Below, piece after piece: positions 12,606-23,968 of a stretch of DNA of 64,000 nt; position 1 is the first letter of the stretch, and every line of letters begins with the position of its first letter. The DNA is taken from positions 868,001 to 932,000 of the forward strand of contig JAFKAC010000003.1 of the NCBI GenBank assembly GCA_025766275.1, read 5' to 3'. The translations under genes and the position numbers were made by a program. Origin of the DNA: Lactarius indigo (taxonomy: Eukaryota > Basidiomycota > Agaricomycetes > Russulales > Russulaceae). The notes under the pieces are model-generated. The model searched no databases and was not told the DNA's origin. It saw only the letters and a list, made by a program, of their open reading frames with translations.

Positions 12606-13872
12606 CTACTCTATGTTTGAGCCCATGAACCTCTGAACAAGCTCCTCATCCGTCCAAATTCTATCTGGGTCTGCCCCCTCAACAAGGCACTTCACCCCGC
12701 CCATCACCAGGGAACGCTTCCCTTGTACTGCTGGGCTCCATTCGGTCCTCGGCGTCCAGACCGCAAGGTGCACGCCAAAGTGGCCCAACGCCACTCTCCG
12801 TGTCTCCTCTACCTCTGGCCCGACGTCGCCCGCAAAGTACACGCGCACAAAATTCTTCAGCACCTCGCCGGCCGCTTCTGCACGCTCTGGGTGAAGGCGC
12901 CGCAGCGTCGCCAGCTCCGCGCAAAACTGACCGACGTCGTTCCCAGCCAACCCCGGTCTGGCGATCTCCCAATCGACGACGAGCGTCGGGCCCTCCTCCT
13001 CCTCGGCCCCGACGAGAATGTTCCCCGGCCAAAAGTCCCCCATCACGAACGTGTCCCCGCGCACGTCCCTGATCTGCGCCCCTCGCCGCTCCGCCAGCGC
13101 CTCGAGCACGCGCAGCGTTTCCTCCGGAACGCCTAGCGGCTCGTCGCCGAGCTCGGGGAGGAGCTCCTTCCCATCCACGGTAGTTCCGGGCGTACGCAGC
13201 GTCGCGCAGAGCCGCCCGTACGTGATGAACGCATATATATCGCGCGCGAAGACGTTCGCCGCGAGTGCCTCGCGCAGTTTCCCCCCCGCTTCCGTGCGGC
13301 GGCCCCATGTGTGGAGGTCGCGCAGGAACTGGCCGAGCGCCGTGCCGAGCGCGGCGGCGCGCGGAGTGGGGATGTGGCCCGCGAGGAGCGCGGCTTTGAG
13401 CGGGGCAGCGCGGTCGCCAGCGTCGTCCATGATGACTGCGTGCATGGCGCTGTCGAAGTAGTGCACGACGGGGACGGTGACGCGCGCGTTAGGGGGGAGC
13501 CACGCCCTTACGCCTCGCAGGGCATCCACTTCGAAGTCCTAGTGGGGGCTGAGCGCTGAGCACTCAAAGTCGCCTACGCAAGAATCGTGTCCGAGGGTTG
13601 GTTGACCTCTATCTACGCACCTGGCGCGAGACTGGGAGTGAAAAGTCGGGCGTACTCGCCACGTAAGGGCGTGCGTGCTTGAGAATGAGTGTTGAGCGGC
13701 CTTCGTACGGTGCGTTGAGCTGTAATCGAAAGATGAAGTTCGTTGAGCCGCCGGACAGTAGCTTAGCAGACGCGCTTGCAAAGGGCGTTGTCGCAAGGTA
13801 GGCGAGGACGCCTTCGGCAGTAGTCAGATCAAACTCGAGATCTTTATGGTTGTCGGTTTGAGATAGAGACAT
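12606..13872 (-). CDS. APH/choline-kinase-fold small-molecule kinase-like protein
   Basis: Phosphotransferase-family protein (APH fold) of unknown substrate; the family includes methylthioribose, choline and homoserine kinases and fructosamine kinase-like enzymes. Exon 1 starts at 13872 (MSLSQTDNHKDLEFDL) and holds a glycine-rich loop SGGSTNFIFRLQL and the candidate ATP-binding lysine in LILKHARPY. One intron (donor GTGCGT, acceptor ACTAG, about 13534-13620) joins SRQ to DFEVDALRGV. Exon 2 holds the Brenner motif region VMGDFWPGNIL (HGDFWPGN in relatives; the usual His is Met here) and the metal-binding motif VVDWEIARPG. The stop at 12606-12608 follows FMGSNIE. About 390 residues. Exon 2 is markedly GC-richer than its surroundings. 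Replacement of the HGD histidine is common in this divergent family and does not by itself imply inactivity. Confidence 0.8.
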
Positions 13873-14130
13873 CCTTAGGTTTACTTTGTCGTTGGGTCAG
13901 CTGGGAAATAGAGGTGCGAGGTGATGTGCTTTAATACAATCGCTATACCGAGCATGACTAGGTTCTGACGCCCGTCGGTCCCGCCACAGCATCTTATCTT
14001 TCCTTATCTTTCCTTTGTATGAAAAAAAATAATTGCAGTGACGAAGTACAAAATAGTGAAATGACGGCGACAGCGTAGTGATCGTAACAATCTCGATATT
14101 ACGGCTTCTCAACTTCGTATGCTGGTGTGC

Positions 14131-17057
14131 TCACAACTTATCGTAGTACGTGTCGAGCGGGGGGATATCAGGCTATGGTTGGAAATGGTCAGCGCCGAAT
14201 TAATACTCGATGATAGGTTATTGTACCTTAAGACCCTTGCGGGTGCGGATCGCCCTGACCATCTCCTCAATCTTGCTGCCCTTGTCGAGCGGTGACCCGT
14301 TCATGAGATCCCAATGGTCGAATACGGACTGAGGGAATGCTTGTCCGCCAGTTGCTTGGCGGAGATCACCGTTGAAGCCGAACGACTCCATGACAGGAAG
14401 GTACGCCTTGACAGTGAACATCGGCGTACCCACACGCTGTTCCTCAGAGAACACCTGTCCTCGACGTTTGTTCAGCACCGAGTAGATACCACCGATGGCG
14501 TTCTCTGGGCACTGGATCTCGACGAGATACACGGGCTCCTGTAAACCGGGTGTTGCGAGCAAGCACGCGGCGTATGTCACACGACGACATGTCGGGATGA
14601 TTTGTCCTCCTCCTCGGTGGATAGCATCGGTGTGTAACTGTCGGAGTACGATTGGACTAAGATCAAGACTGTCACCAGAGAAAGGCTCACCGTAACATCA
14701 AGGACGTTTACCCGTACGCCACGCATTTTTTCCTCTGCGCAGACACCCTCCTTGGTCGCCCATTGGAAAGCAGCCACGCAAGAATCCTTGATCTCGTTCA
14801 GGTACTGCACACCCTTCGTCACATCGACGAGCAAGTTAGGGCCAGTCGTGTCAGGACCGAAACACCAGATCTTGCGCGCGTCAGTGACATCCCATGAAAA
14901 CTCATCCGCAAGGACACGGGCGCGCAGTTTGAAGTCATCACGTGCAGTGACTTTACCGTTCTCAATGGCGTTCGTAAGCTCTTCATCGAGTGGCAATGCC
15001 TTGGCGTACAGCCGATTGTGTTTGTTCTGCGACTTTGAAAGTGCGACAATAGACGATTCTGTCTTAACTGTCTCACAATAACCGACGACAGGATCTGAGA
15101 TCTTGAGCGGGACACCAGCGTGGTCCTCTTGCAGGTCCTGGGGTATGCGGTACCATTAGAATAGGGTGTGCATAAGTGGGGAGAAAGCGCTTGCCTTCAA
15201 ACAGATCTCCAGGTGCAACTCACCAGCTCCGGCCACAATGTGCTCGCCAGTGTCCGAAATCCACGCCTGCACGCATGGGTCAGACTTAGACAGGCGCTTG
15301 AGACCCTCAACTAGTTTGGGGAGGTCGGCGGCGTTCTTGACCTCGACGGCGACCTGCACGACAGGTGATACGGAGAACTTCATGACCTTCATGTTGTGAG
15401 CCGTCTCGGACGTCGTGAGGGTGCCGGTCTTAAGCAAGAACTGGTCGATGCCGACGAGGCCGATAATGTTTCCGGCGGGGCAATCCTCGATCGGTTCGAC
15501 GTAGCGACCCATCATCAACACAGTGCGCTGTACCGACTTTACAAACAAGTCTTCTTTCTTCCCAGGAACGTAGTTTGGACCTTGAATGCGGATCTTTGGT
15601 CCTGAACGCACGGTACCAGAGAAGACACGTCCGAAGGCGTAGAAGCGACCCTTATCGGATGTGGGTACCATCTTGGAGACGTAAAGCACGAGCGGACCCT
15701 TGGGGTCACAGTCGCGGATGCCGATCGCAGACTCGTCGTCCATGGGACCCTCATAGAGGGTTTCAACACGGTATCGCTGAGCGGTGGCAGGTGAGGGGAG
15801 GTTGATGACAATCATCTCCAAGAGTGAGTCCCCGGCAGGAAGGAACTTGCGCATGATAACTTTGAGAAGCGCTTTCCCTTCGAGCTCGCGCTCGTTTTGT
15901 GCAAGTTTGATGTCGAGCTTCTCGAGCATTGGGCCAATCTTTTCCTTCTGGAAGTTCATGACGGATTCGAAGATCTTGAAAATGGGGTCAAGAACGAATT
16001 GATTAAAGGCACGCTCAAGGGGTTTGCCATCTGCATCGGTAGGTTTTGTCGACCACTTCTTCGTCGCCGGGTTGAAGAAGTTGTCGCCCCACAGCTTAGC
16101 CATCATCTTGTCTTTGTCAACACCGAACTTCTTAGCGTAACGCGCGGCGAACTGGCGAAGAGTGAAACCCCAGCCGTGAAGACCAGAACCGAAAGCAACG
16201 GTACCCCTGTCAGGGTAAACCTGGACATCGCCGAGGGTGTCATCACGGTAAGTGGAGACGATGACGTTCACAGATTCGATAGTACGGAGGAAGGATTGGT
16301 AAAGGTCTTCTTTGGAAACTTGGAGCTCAAGTAGTGCGCGGTCGACCTTGTTGATGATGACGACGGGTTTGATACGCTCACCAAGAGCTTGCCGGAGGAC
16401 AGTTTCTGTTTGCACGCAGACACCTTCGACACAGTCTACGACGACGAGAGCACCGTCTGTCACACGGAGGGCTGCAGTGACTTCTGACGAAAAGTCGACG
16501 TGTCCGGGAGAATCGATAAGATTGATTAGGAACTCATGACCTTGAGGAGTCGATAAGATACGTGTGTGGCGTCAGAGCACAATGTAAGATGTGGATCGCA
16601 CCTTCGGTTTTTTGCTTTATAGAGCCAAGCTCCTCCTTGTCGATTTCAAAGTACATTGATATAGCCGTGGATTTGATAGTGATACCTCGTTCTTTTTCGT
16701 CTTCTCTTGTGTCTGTATATCGTGTTTCGCCAGCCTTTGCGCCGGCAATGATACCAGCTTTTGAGACGAGAGAATCAGTGAGGGTGGACTTTCCGTGGTC
16801 GACTAGATAGGGTGTATCAGTACAAAGTGAGCGGGCAAGCGTTTACAAAAGACATACCGTGAGCGATGACACTCATGTTACGAATATTTGTGGGCTTGTC
16901 CATAAGGGCCCGTATCTGATCTAAAGAACACATGGCATCTCAGGCATGAGAGATTATGTGCGCACACTAATACGAACCGACGGTGAAGTTACTGGAAACA
17001 TAGATAACGGTTAGGAGGAATAGATAACACGCAAAGAGTGAGTTCAACATACACCAT
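14131..17057 (-). CDS. EF2: Translation elongation factor 2 (eEF2)
   Basis: GTPase that drives ribosomal translocation in the cytoplasm. The reconstructed start is [14 protein letters not shown]: coding exon 1 is only 17053-17057 (5 nt), exon 2 is 16978-16991 (14 nt) and exon 3 starts at 16920, with introns of 61 and 57 nt. The next splice completes the P-loop region [15 protein letters not shown]. Further landmarks are [75 protein letters not shown] (the diphthamide histidine codon is at 14617-14619) and the C-terminus [12 protein letters not shown] with stop at 14131-14133. The size fits the conserved family (about 840 residues). Several further short introns interrupt the gene. Confidence 0.97.
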
Positions 17058-17987
17058 GATGACAGAACTCTACAACTGCGAAATACAAGAAGGTCCTCAG
17101 AGGGAGAAGAGAAGAACGGCTTGCCTCGATGGTGAGAGGTGAATGCGAAAAATATTGGGTTGACCCCTTATCGATTGACTCGCACACATCTTTATTTAGG
17201 GCAGGTCAATGACAATCACGTGAGACACCTCCTATGTCCGAGTCATTTCTGAGTCACGGTCAGAGTCACGGTCAGAGTTCCGTCATTCGGCTCTTCCGGT
17301 GTCTCGGACCTTCTCTAGTGGATGCAGATAGTGGAACAATACCTTTTTTTTTTCTCTTCGGGCTTACAATCGCCGTATTCGAATTATATGCAGGAAGAAC
17401 GCTCGCTTTGACATGTTGCTAATCACGTGATGCGAGAACTTTGGCTCGTGTCTGGCGACCAATTCGAATTAGCGGGCTTTGCAGTCGCCCTCCAAGCGAT
17501 CCTCGCCAGGGGAGGTCGTCATCGAAAGCGACATTGTTGTCACTATTGCGGCGAAGGGCAGTGAGCCTAGTTTCTCGTCAGGATGTTCGCACGGGCTCTC
17601 TTGGCCGAAACGGAACACAGGTCTTCCATGGCAATACTACACGGCAAGCTCTTAAGCGCTGGACGTAGAACGTTGAACAGGCACATATGGTTGACACTTG
17701 AACCCATCCCATCCTATAGTACAGATCATAAAGTAATATCAACCACACATAAGGGGAAGCCATCCACTTAGAGGATAAAAGTACTTTTCAGAAAAAACAG
17801 AGCGAAGCGTAAACCGACAGCAGCGCTCATAGCTTCCATCAAATCACCATACAGTACCCCGAAAATTCGGGGAACGTCCTAACGCTCGAGGCAGTGTACG
17901 TGCTCACCAGCTACTTCTCCCCAACTTGAACCCCAATCCACGACCTCGCAATCCTCTCAACACGAGCCGAGTTTCACTTCTAATTCG
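17058..17987. other. Intergenic between eEF2 and the first NLR gene
   Basis: Holds the eEF2 promoter on the right-hand side of that gene and the NLR1 leader. No gene recognised. Contains a 12-bp tandem repeat at 17251-17274. The last 100 bases resemble the sequence just upstream of the second NLR gene (for example a shared CTCTCAACA-GAG motif), consistent with duplication. Confidence 0.5.
17251..17274 (+). repeat. Two tandem copies of a 12-bp unit containing a GAGTCA core
   Basis: GAGTCACGGTCA occurs twice in direct succession, followed by a partial third copy. Each unit carries an AP-1/Gcn4-like (T)GAGTCA core and the repeat lies about 195 bp upstream of the eEF2 start codon. Whether it is a regulatory site is inference. 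Confidence 0.45.
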
Positions 17988-20900
17988 ATGGCCGAGAATA
18001 GCCAGGCTACCCCATCGACCAACTCTTACAATTTCAAAGTCATATTCGAAGCTGCCCTGAAAAAATACAAAGAAAAGACCAAACAAAGTCTTGAGGGCCA
18101 TACTCTCCTCACTCGGCTTGAAATGTGCGATTCTCCCACTGCCGTTGTGGATGTACTTGGAAGGCAAGTCAACGCCAACGCCAACGGGAGTTTGAAAACC
18201 TGGCTCAACCCAATGATCAAAGTCTTGTATGCGTTCTCTGCGACGCTTGGTGAAGGCGTCAGCCTGGTAAACATTTATGGATCTGTTAGCGGTCTCACTC
18301 TAATACCAGTTCTGTAGATGTTCCCGCCCACAAAAATGATATTTGCGGGCGTTGGCATCCTCCTCTCGGTAATTCACCTCGTTTGTTCCTTTGCGCCGGC
18401 TCTTGTGATGATAAGCGACGATTAGGCAGCCAATGATCTCAATGAGGACCAAGTCACCATCGTCGATATCTTTGAACAGATCGAAAGTTTTTTCGGACGG
18501 CTTGAGGTTTATATTGAGGTCCCACCGACTCCGATGATGAAGAAAACAATGGTGGAAATAATGGCTGAGGTCCTGAATATCCTTGCGATTGTGACCAAGG
18601 AAATCAAACAGAGTCCAGGGAGTAGGTTGAATATTCGCATTTCGTCTCTCCTAGCTCATGTTGGCCCAGAAAGACTTCTGAAGAAGCTCGCAGGACAGGC
18701 AGATATGAAGGACGCGATCAAGACACTAGACAGACTAACAGATAAAGAAGCTCGAATGGCGAGTGCTCTGATCTGGAAGAACACTCACATGATCGACGAA
18801 AAGTTGACGGGAGTAGGCAACGGGGTGAGGTTCGTTGGTGACACAGCACAGGAGGTCGGCACGCAAGTGAAGAACGTCAGAGGCGAAGTGCAAGGTGTCA
18901 GCAACAACGTAGACGACGTGAAGCGTTCGTCATCAGTTCCGTCTCCATTGATCATTGACCATTTAACACAACTGCAGGGAACCAGCTATGGGAGAGCCTA
19001 AGAAAATGGCAATTCCCACCAGATCCATCGATGAATCACAACATCGCGTACTCGCGTCAACATGAGGGAACTGCCGAATGGTTCTTTCAAGGTGGTATCT
19101 TCGAGGAATGGAAGGTTACTGGCTCCCTGTTGTGGATCCACGGCAAACGTATGTTCCTTTGAGACTTGATCGCCTCTGTCATCTGATAGACACACTGTTG
19201 CATAGCGGGCTCTGGGAAGAGTGTCCTATGGTTAGTCCCTCCTCGAATCCTAGCGGTATGGGAAACTTATGAACGTTGGGCAGCTCTGCCGTCATTGAAG
19301 ATATTACGACCCTGTACAAGGCCGGATTAGCATCCATGGCGTACTTTTATTTCGACTTTCGAGATACCGAAAAGCAGTCTCTCAGCGATCTACTCCCCTC
19401 CCTTCTCGTTCAACTTTCTACTCATTCCAACCCTCGTCGCGACATACTCTCCCGCCTCTATGAGGCACATGGAAATGGCACCCATCGGCCCAAGGACGAC
19501 ACATTGACGCAATGCCTGAAGGAAATGCTTAGTCTTCCCCACCAAGACCCAATTTATCTTATCTTGGATGCTCTCGACGAATGCCCAAACACCACCGGAA
19601 TACCATCCACCCGTAGACGGGTCCTCGACCTCGTGAAGGATCTCGTTGACCTTCAGTTGTCCAATCTTCATATATGTGTGACCAGTCGCCCGGAGGTCGA
19701 CATCAGAGACGTCATTGAGCCGCTCGCGTTTCATTCAATTTCCCTTCACGACGAAAGCGGGCAAAAGGAAGACATTGTCGCATATGTCAAATCTGTCGTA
19801 TACTCTAACTCGAGTGCGGCAATGAGCATGTGGAGGGTGGAGGAGAAAGAACTTGTTATCAAGACGCTCTCGGATAGAGCGGATGGAATGTGAGCCTGGG
19901 AGCATTTCGGGGCGTTGATGAGGCACGCTCACATCGTTTGACAGGTTTCGATGGGTTTATTGTCAACTTGAAGTGCTCCAGAATTGTCTTCGACAGAGCC
20001 TTCGGCAAAAACTCCGTGAATTACCAAGAACTTTGGACGAGACATACGAGCGCATATTGAGGGAAATTGGGAAGGCCGATGCCGACCTAGCTCGTCGGAT
20101 CTTACAATGTCTCACTGTGGCGAGTCGACCACTTCGCGTAGAGGAGCTTGCAGAGATACTCGCCCTCGACTTCGAGGAGGCCGAAGGAAGCATACCAAGG
20201 TTTAACGGGGACTGGCGTTTACAGGATCGGCAACAAGCTCTGTTGATCACTTGCTCCAGCTTAATTGTTGTAGTGGATGATCACGGTTCTCGAATCGTGC
20301 AATTTTCGCACTTCTCGGTGAAAGAGTTCTTGACGTCGGACCGCCTTTCCACTCCAGTCAGGGACATTTCGAGCTTTCGTATCCTTCCCGAGCCCGCACA
20401 TACAACCCTCGTACAAGCATGCCTGGCAGTTCTACTCTGTTTGAACGACAGCCTCTCTAAGAAAGTGATACGAAGTTACTTCCCTCTGGCAGAATATGCC
20501 GCTCAACATTGGGTGGATCATGCCCAGTTCGGCAATGTGTCATCACGTGTTAAAGACGGGATGCAACATCTTTTTGACCAGTCCAAGCCATATTTTGCGG
20601 CGTGGCACAAGCTTCACGACATTGACCCCTGGTATCCGATCACGATGCATTCTCATGCGACTCCTCTATATTATGCAGCGTTGTGCGGATTTCATGACCT
20701 TGCAGCACACCTCATCTTCAAGAGTCCATGTGATGTAAACGCTAGGGGTGGTCGATACCACAGTCCACTGGCAGCAGCACTACATAATCGACACGAGAGC
20801 GTTGCACTGCTCCTATGCCGGCATGGTGCGGATATAGAGCTTGCGAGCTACAATAACCGTACTTTATTGGTTGGTGGACATGTTGATGCTGTGGAATGGT

Positions 20901-22342
20901 TGCTCAAGTTCAAGCACGACGCAAATGTCGACCCTCAACCAAGCAATGACAGGACACCATCCCAAGAAGCTGTTGGGGTACAGGGACACTGCGGAATTAC
21001 CAGTGCCTCGACTGACCACCGTGACGGGGGTTCTTCATTGCATCTAGCATCAGCTCGTGATCACGTCAAAATTATGCAGCTATTAATCCGCCAGTACGGG
21101 GAGGATGTAAATGCATGGGACAATGGCAAGACACCGTTGCACCTGGCATCGCGCTGGGGGGAAGCTGAATCTATGAAGCTATTAATAGACAGCGGGGCAA
21201 CTGTCGATATACAGGACGAGGACGGCTCCACGCCATTGCATCTGGCGTCGTCTATGGGGAAAGTCAAGTCCATGCAGTTGTTAATCCAGCACGGGGCAAA
21301 CGTTAACGCCGTAGACAAGAAAAAATCGACGCCATTGCATCTGGTGTTTACGGTGAGTACTGTATGGTTACCACCCACTTAGCGTGGGGCTAATTTGGCC
21401 GCACAGGACGGCCAGGGCACCAACGGGCTTGATTTCTTGCGAGATACCAGAGCCAAAGCCGTGAAGGCACTAATCCTGCCAGTGCGTGGGGTGGATGTAA
21501 ACGCAAAGGACGCAAACAACTCGACGCCCTTGCATCTAGCATCGTACTGGGGAAAAGTCGAATCTATGCAGCTCTTAATCAGACACGGGGCAAACGTAAA
21601 CGCTGTAGACCAGAAAAATTCGACGCCATTACATGTGGCGTTGTTGACTGTGAGTCCTGAGACCGTACGGCGGTTATTCACCAAGCATGAGGCTGACGTA
21701 ACCGGACAGGATAACCCCGACACGGCTGGGATTTTGTGGGATGCCAAAGCTAAAGCTGTGGAAGTATTGATACAGCACGGGGCGGATGTAAACGCACTGG
21801 ACGAGAATGGCTCGACGCCATTGCATCTGGCGTCGTCTGCTGGAAGGACCGAATCAATGGAGCTGTTTATCCAGCACAAGGTGGACGTGAACGCGCGGAA
21901 CAAGGACGGCTCGACACCGTTGCACCTGGCATCGTCAGCGTGGATCCTCGACCCCGTGTCCCTATTAATCAAGCACGGGGCAGATGTGAACGAACAGGAC
22001 AAGAACAAATTGACACCATTACATCTGGCCGCCGCGACTTCGGGTACCGAATGCGTACGGCTGTTGATCCAGAAAGGGGCGAATGTAGACGCGCGGGACA
22101 AGAATAACTCGACGCCATTGCATTGGGTTTCATCTCGTCGGAGACACGGGACAGAGATCGTGAGCCTGCTACTTGAGAATGGTGCGACTGCGGACGCAAA
22201 GGATGACAAGGGCCGGACACCATGCGATATCGCGTCGTCAACTTCTGGAAGAATATCTCATGAGATTGCAAGGTTGATTTCAAAGAATCTGGATTGTTCC
22301 AGGGAGAGGATAGTCCGTGATCCAGGGAATGTCGTACCTTAG
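17988..22342 (+). CDS. NLR/STAND protein 1: Goodbye domain - NACHT - ankyrin repeats
   Basis: Fungal NLRs are nucleotide-switch receptors thought to mediate self/non-self recognition and regulated cell death. The start at 17988 (MAENSQATPSTNSYNF) is followed by a fungal Goodbye domain (FEAALKKYKEKTKQSLEGH to ARMASALIWKNTH), a linker with short DVK/NNV repeats, then NACHT: Walker A HGKPGSGKSVLCS assembled from three exons, Walker B YLILDALDEC, VTSRPEVD, and a winged-helix-like ASRPLRVEELAEILALDF. Ankyrin repeats run from about 20640 to 22230. Introns: 18267-18317, 18369-18425, 18925-18977, 19149-19205, 19231-19283, 19890-19944 and 21353-21406; 21650-21709 is optional. This gives about 1,324 residues. 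The TAGs at 18315 and 21380 fall inside introns, so the gene need not be broken. Stop is 22340-22342. Confidence 0.88.
19206..19230 (+). other. 25-nt microexon encoding the Walker A core of NLR1
   Basis: Flanked by a 57-nt intron (19149-19205) and a 53-nt intron (19231-19283). It encodes the GSGKSVL core of the NACHT P-loop. The first proline of the loop is split between this exon and the one before, and the cysteine after it is split with the next. The same exon, 25 nt long, occurs in NLR2 at 25144-25168. Skipping it would delete the P-loop and shift the frame. Confidence 0.85.
21353..21406 (+). other. In-frame 54-nt intron-like segment in the NLR1 ankyrin array
   Basis: Starts GTGAGT, contains a CTAAT branch-like site and ends GCACAG. 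It lies in phase 0 and is a multiple of three. Its only stop in frame is TAG at 21380-21382; the codons after it read RGANLAAQ, like the end of an ankyrin repeat (GADVNAQD). It must be spliced (or read through) for the downstream repeats to be translated. Confidence 0.8.
21650..21709 (+). other. In-frame 60-nt intron-like segment without stop in the NLR1 ankyrin array
   Basis: Homologous in position to the segment at 21353: GTGAGT start, CTGAC branch-like site, GGACAG end, phase 0. Unlike its relatives it has no stop and reads as a fair ankyrin end (VSPETVRRLF...HEADVTGQ). It can be either exon or retained intron. Confidence 0.6.
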
Positions 22343-23968
22343 TGTCTTCCTGTAACTTATCAATCTGAGACCATCAATAGGATCTTTCGTTACGCATCGC
22401 AAATGTATAGATCTCCGCCACAAAGTACGCCCGCAAAAGTCGCAACGGAGTGCGCTCTCGGGTGCGAGTGATATAGCATTTTCCATCCAGCAAAAGTTGA
22501 CATTGCCAATGCGCGAGGTATCTCGTCAACTGTTCAACGTTCAACGCGTAATCGGCAACAAGGAAAGTATGGGAGGCAACTATCAGGGCCCGAAACTCGA
22601 GTTAATAACATCCAGTCACCGCGCACTTCACGCAATGTTCAAAACATCCGCAACAATAACTTCGCTGCAAATGCTGGCTGGATTGAGATGACTGAACCGG
22701 GACCACCGGCCACGTTAGCTAGACGTGGCACAACGGGGGATGTATAATATTGTAAGAGGTATAGTGAGGATAGGATTATGTGAGAGCGAAGTACGGCCTG
22801 GGTACAACCAACGCGGGACCAAGGGCTCTTGGTGAGCGTCATCCGGCATGAGGTACTCGAAAAGTCAATACTACACGACTCGTTCGCCCTCGACCGTGCT
22901 GCGAGCCAATATGAGACATTCCAAAACTCGTTCATAGTAAAGTTGCGTATTTGCAGGGCCAGGAGCGCCGCTAGCGGAAACACATAGGTTGATCAGACGA
23001 TATTGAAGTTGCGGGAAAAAAACACACGCACTCTGCACCTCGGTCCTTCTCGTATCGTGAAGTTATCCCGGATCAGAACGTCGCAACGATCCTCCTTCGT
23101 CGACTCCCGAACGCGATCCGCAGGTCAGCGACGTCGTTACCGTGTTCGCGATCGCCCGCGCGTGACTATGTCGCCAACCGCCGTGCCACCTGCTCGCTGT
23201 ACATATCTCTGCTTGTGCTCATGTTGGCCGAGAGAAGGCGCGCGAAGTGCACCCGTCGCTCCTATTCGCTCCCACTGAACGCTAGCGGCGGAGATGTGGA
23301 CGTCTTTCAGCGGCAGATCAAGCGCGAGCCCATCTGAGCGTACGATCACATGGACGAAGCTGCAAGAAACCCAGTGAGCGCCGCAGGTCGGGATGATGCC
23401 CATGACGACGTGTGGCCGCGTAGTAGCGGCCCGCGTCCAAGTTCTTCGCACTAGGCAAGGCTCTACCAAGGACGACGGTGGAGTATAGGGGGGGGACGTA
23501 CACCGCGGACGAGATGACAAAAGTTCCCATCACATTCGGACACAGGCAGAAAGGGATATCGAAACGCACGCAAGGATATGCATGCCGCGTCATGAGCGTG
23601 AGGTTAGATGCGGGAGTGGCAATCTTCTCGGCGGTTCCCGCACAATGATGCTTTGGCTGTACACGCCGACTAATCCCACACCTGACCTCGATGCGACCGC
23701 CTGTGTATTGTGGAACATGAATACACGGCACTTATTCTTGAATAGGTAGTGAGATCAAGTACTTCCCAAAAAGAACACAAAGCAAGCAATGCCTATTTCC
23801 GCCAAATAAGCAATTATTGTAATCCCGTGAGTCGGGGGCAGTGTCATCCAGGCCTCTGAGGTACCCATTATGATCTTTGGGGATATATCGACGTTTAAAA
23901 CATCGTGGATGCTCGGTTACCAGTAACTTTTCCCTAGCCCTATCAGCGACGTTACAACCACTCTCAAC
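22343..23968. other. Inter-NLR stretch with decayed, duplicated sequence
   Basis: No intact gene. Much of it aligns by eye with the stretch after NLR2 (28107-29230): shared blocks include the 3' end (GGGAATGTCGTACCTTAG), a GAGGATAGGATTATGTGA-like block, CATCCGGCATGAGGTACTC and CTCGTTCGCCCTCGAC. On the minus strand, discontinuous frames with some similarity to the second copy (for example a YER-VLE start and EYLMPD) hint at an old protein-coding gene, now broken; the family is not recognised. Confidence 0.55.

Larger units (their letters stand above)
20640..22230 (+). repeat. Ankyrin-repeat coding array of NLR1
   Basis: Roughly a dozen degenerate to near-perfect 33-residue units of the form TPLHLAS..G..E.M.LLI.HGA.VNA.D. 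The C-terminal units (from about 21070) are much more alike than those at 20640-20950, which lack the TPLH signature. The array is interrupted by GTGAGT...ACAG segments at 21353-21406 and 21650-21709. Confidence 0.85.

Noticed and set aside
12679..13461. Long frames on both strands across the APH-like kinase
   Set aside because: They are shadows of the GC-rich kinase exon; only the minus-strand frame with FWPGNIL and DWEIARPG has family motifs.
18315..18317. Nonsense codon making NLR1 a pseudogene
   Set aside because: The TAG is the end of a 51-nt intron (GTAAAC...CTGTAG). Splicing restores the typical Goodbye-domain junction, so it is not evidence of inactivation.
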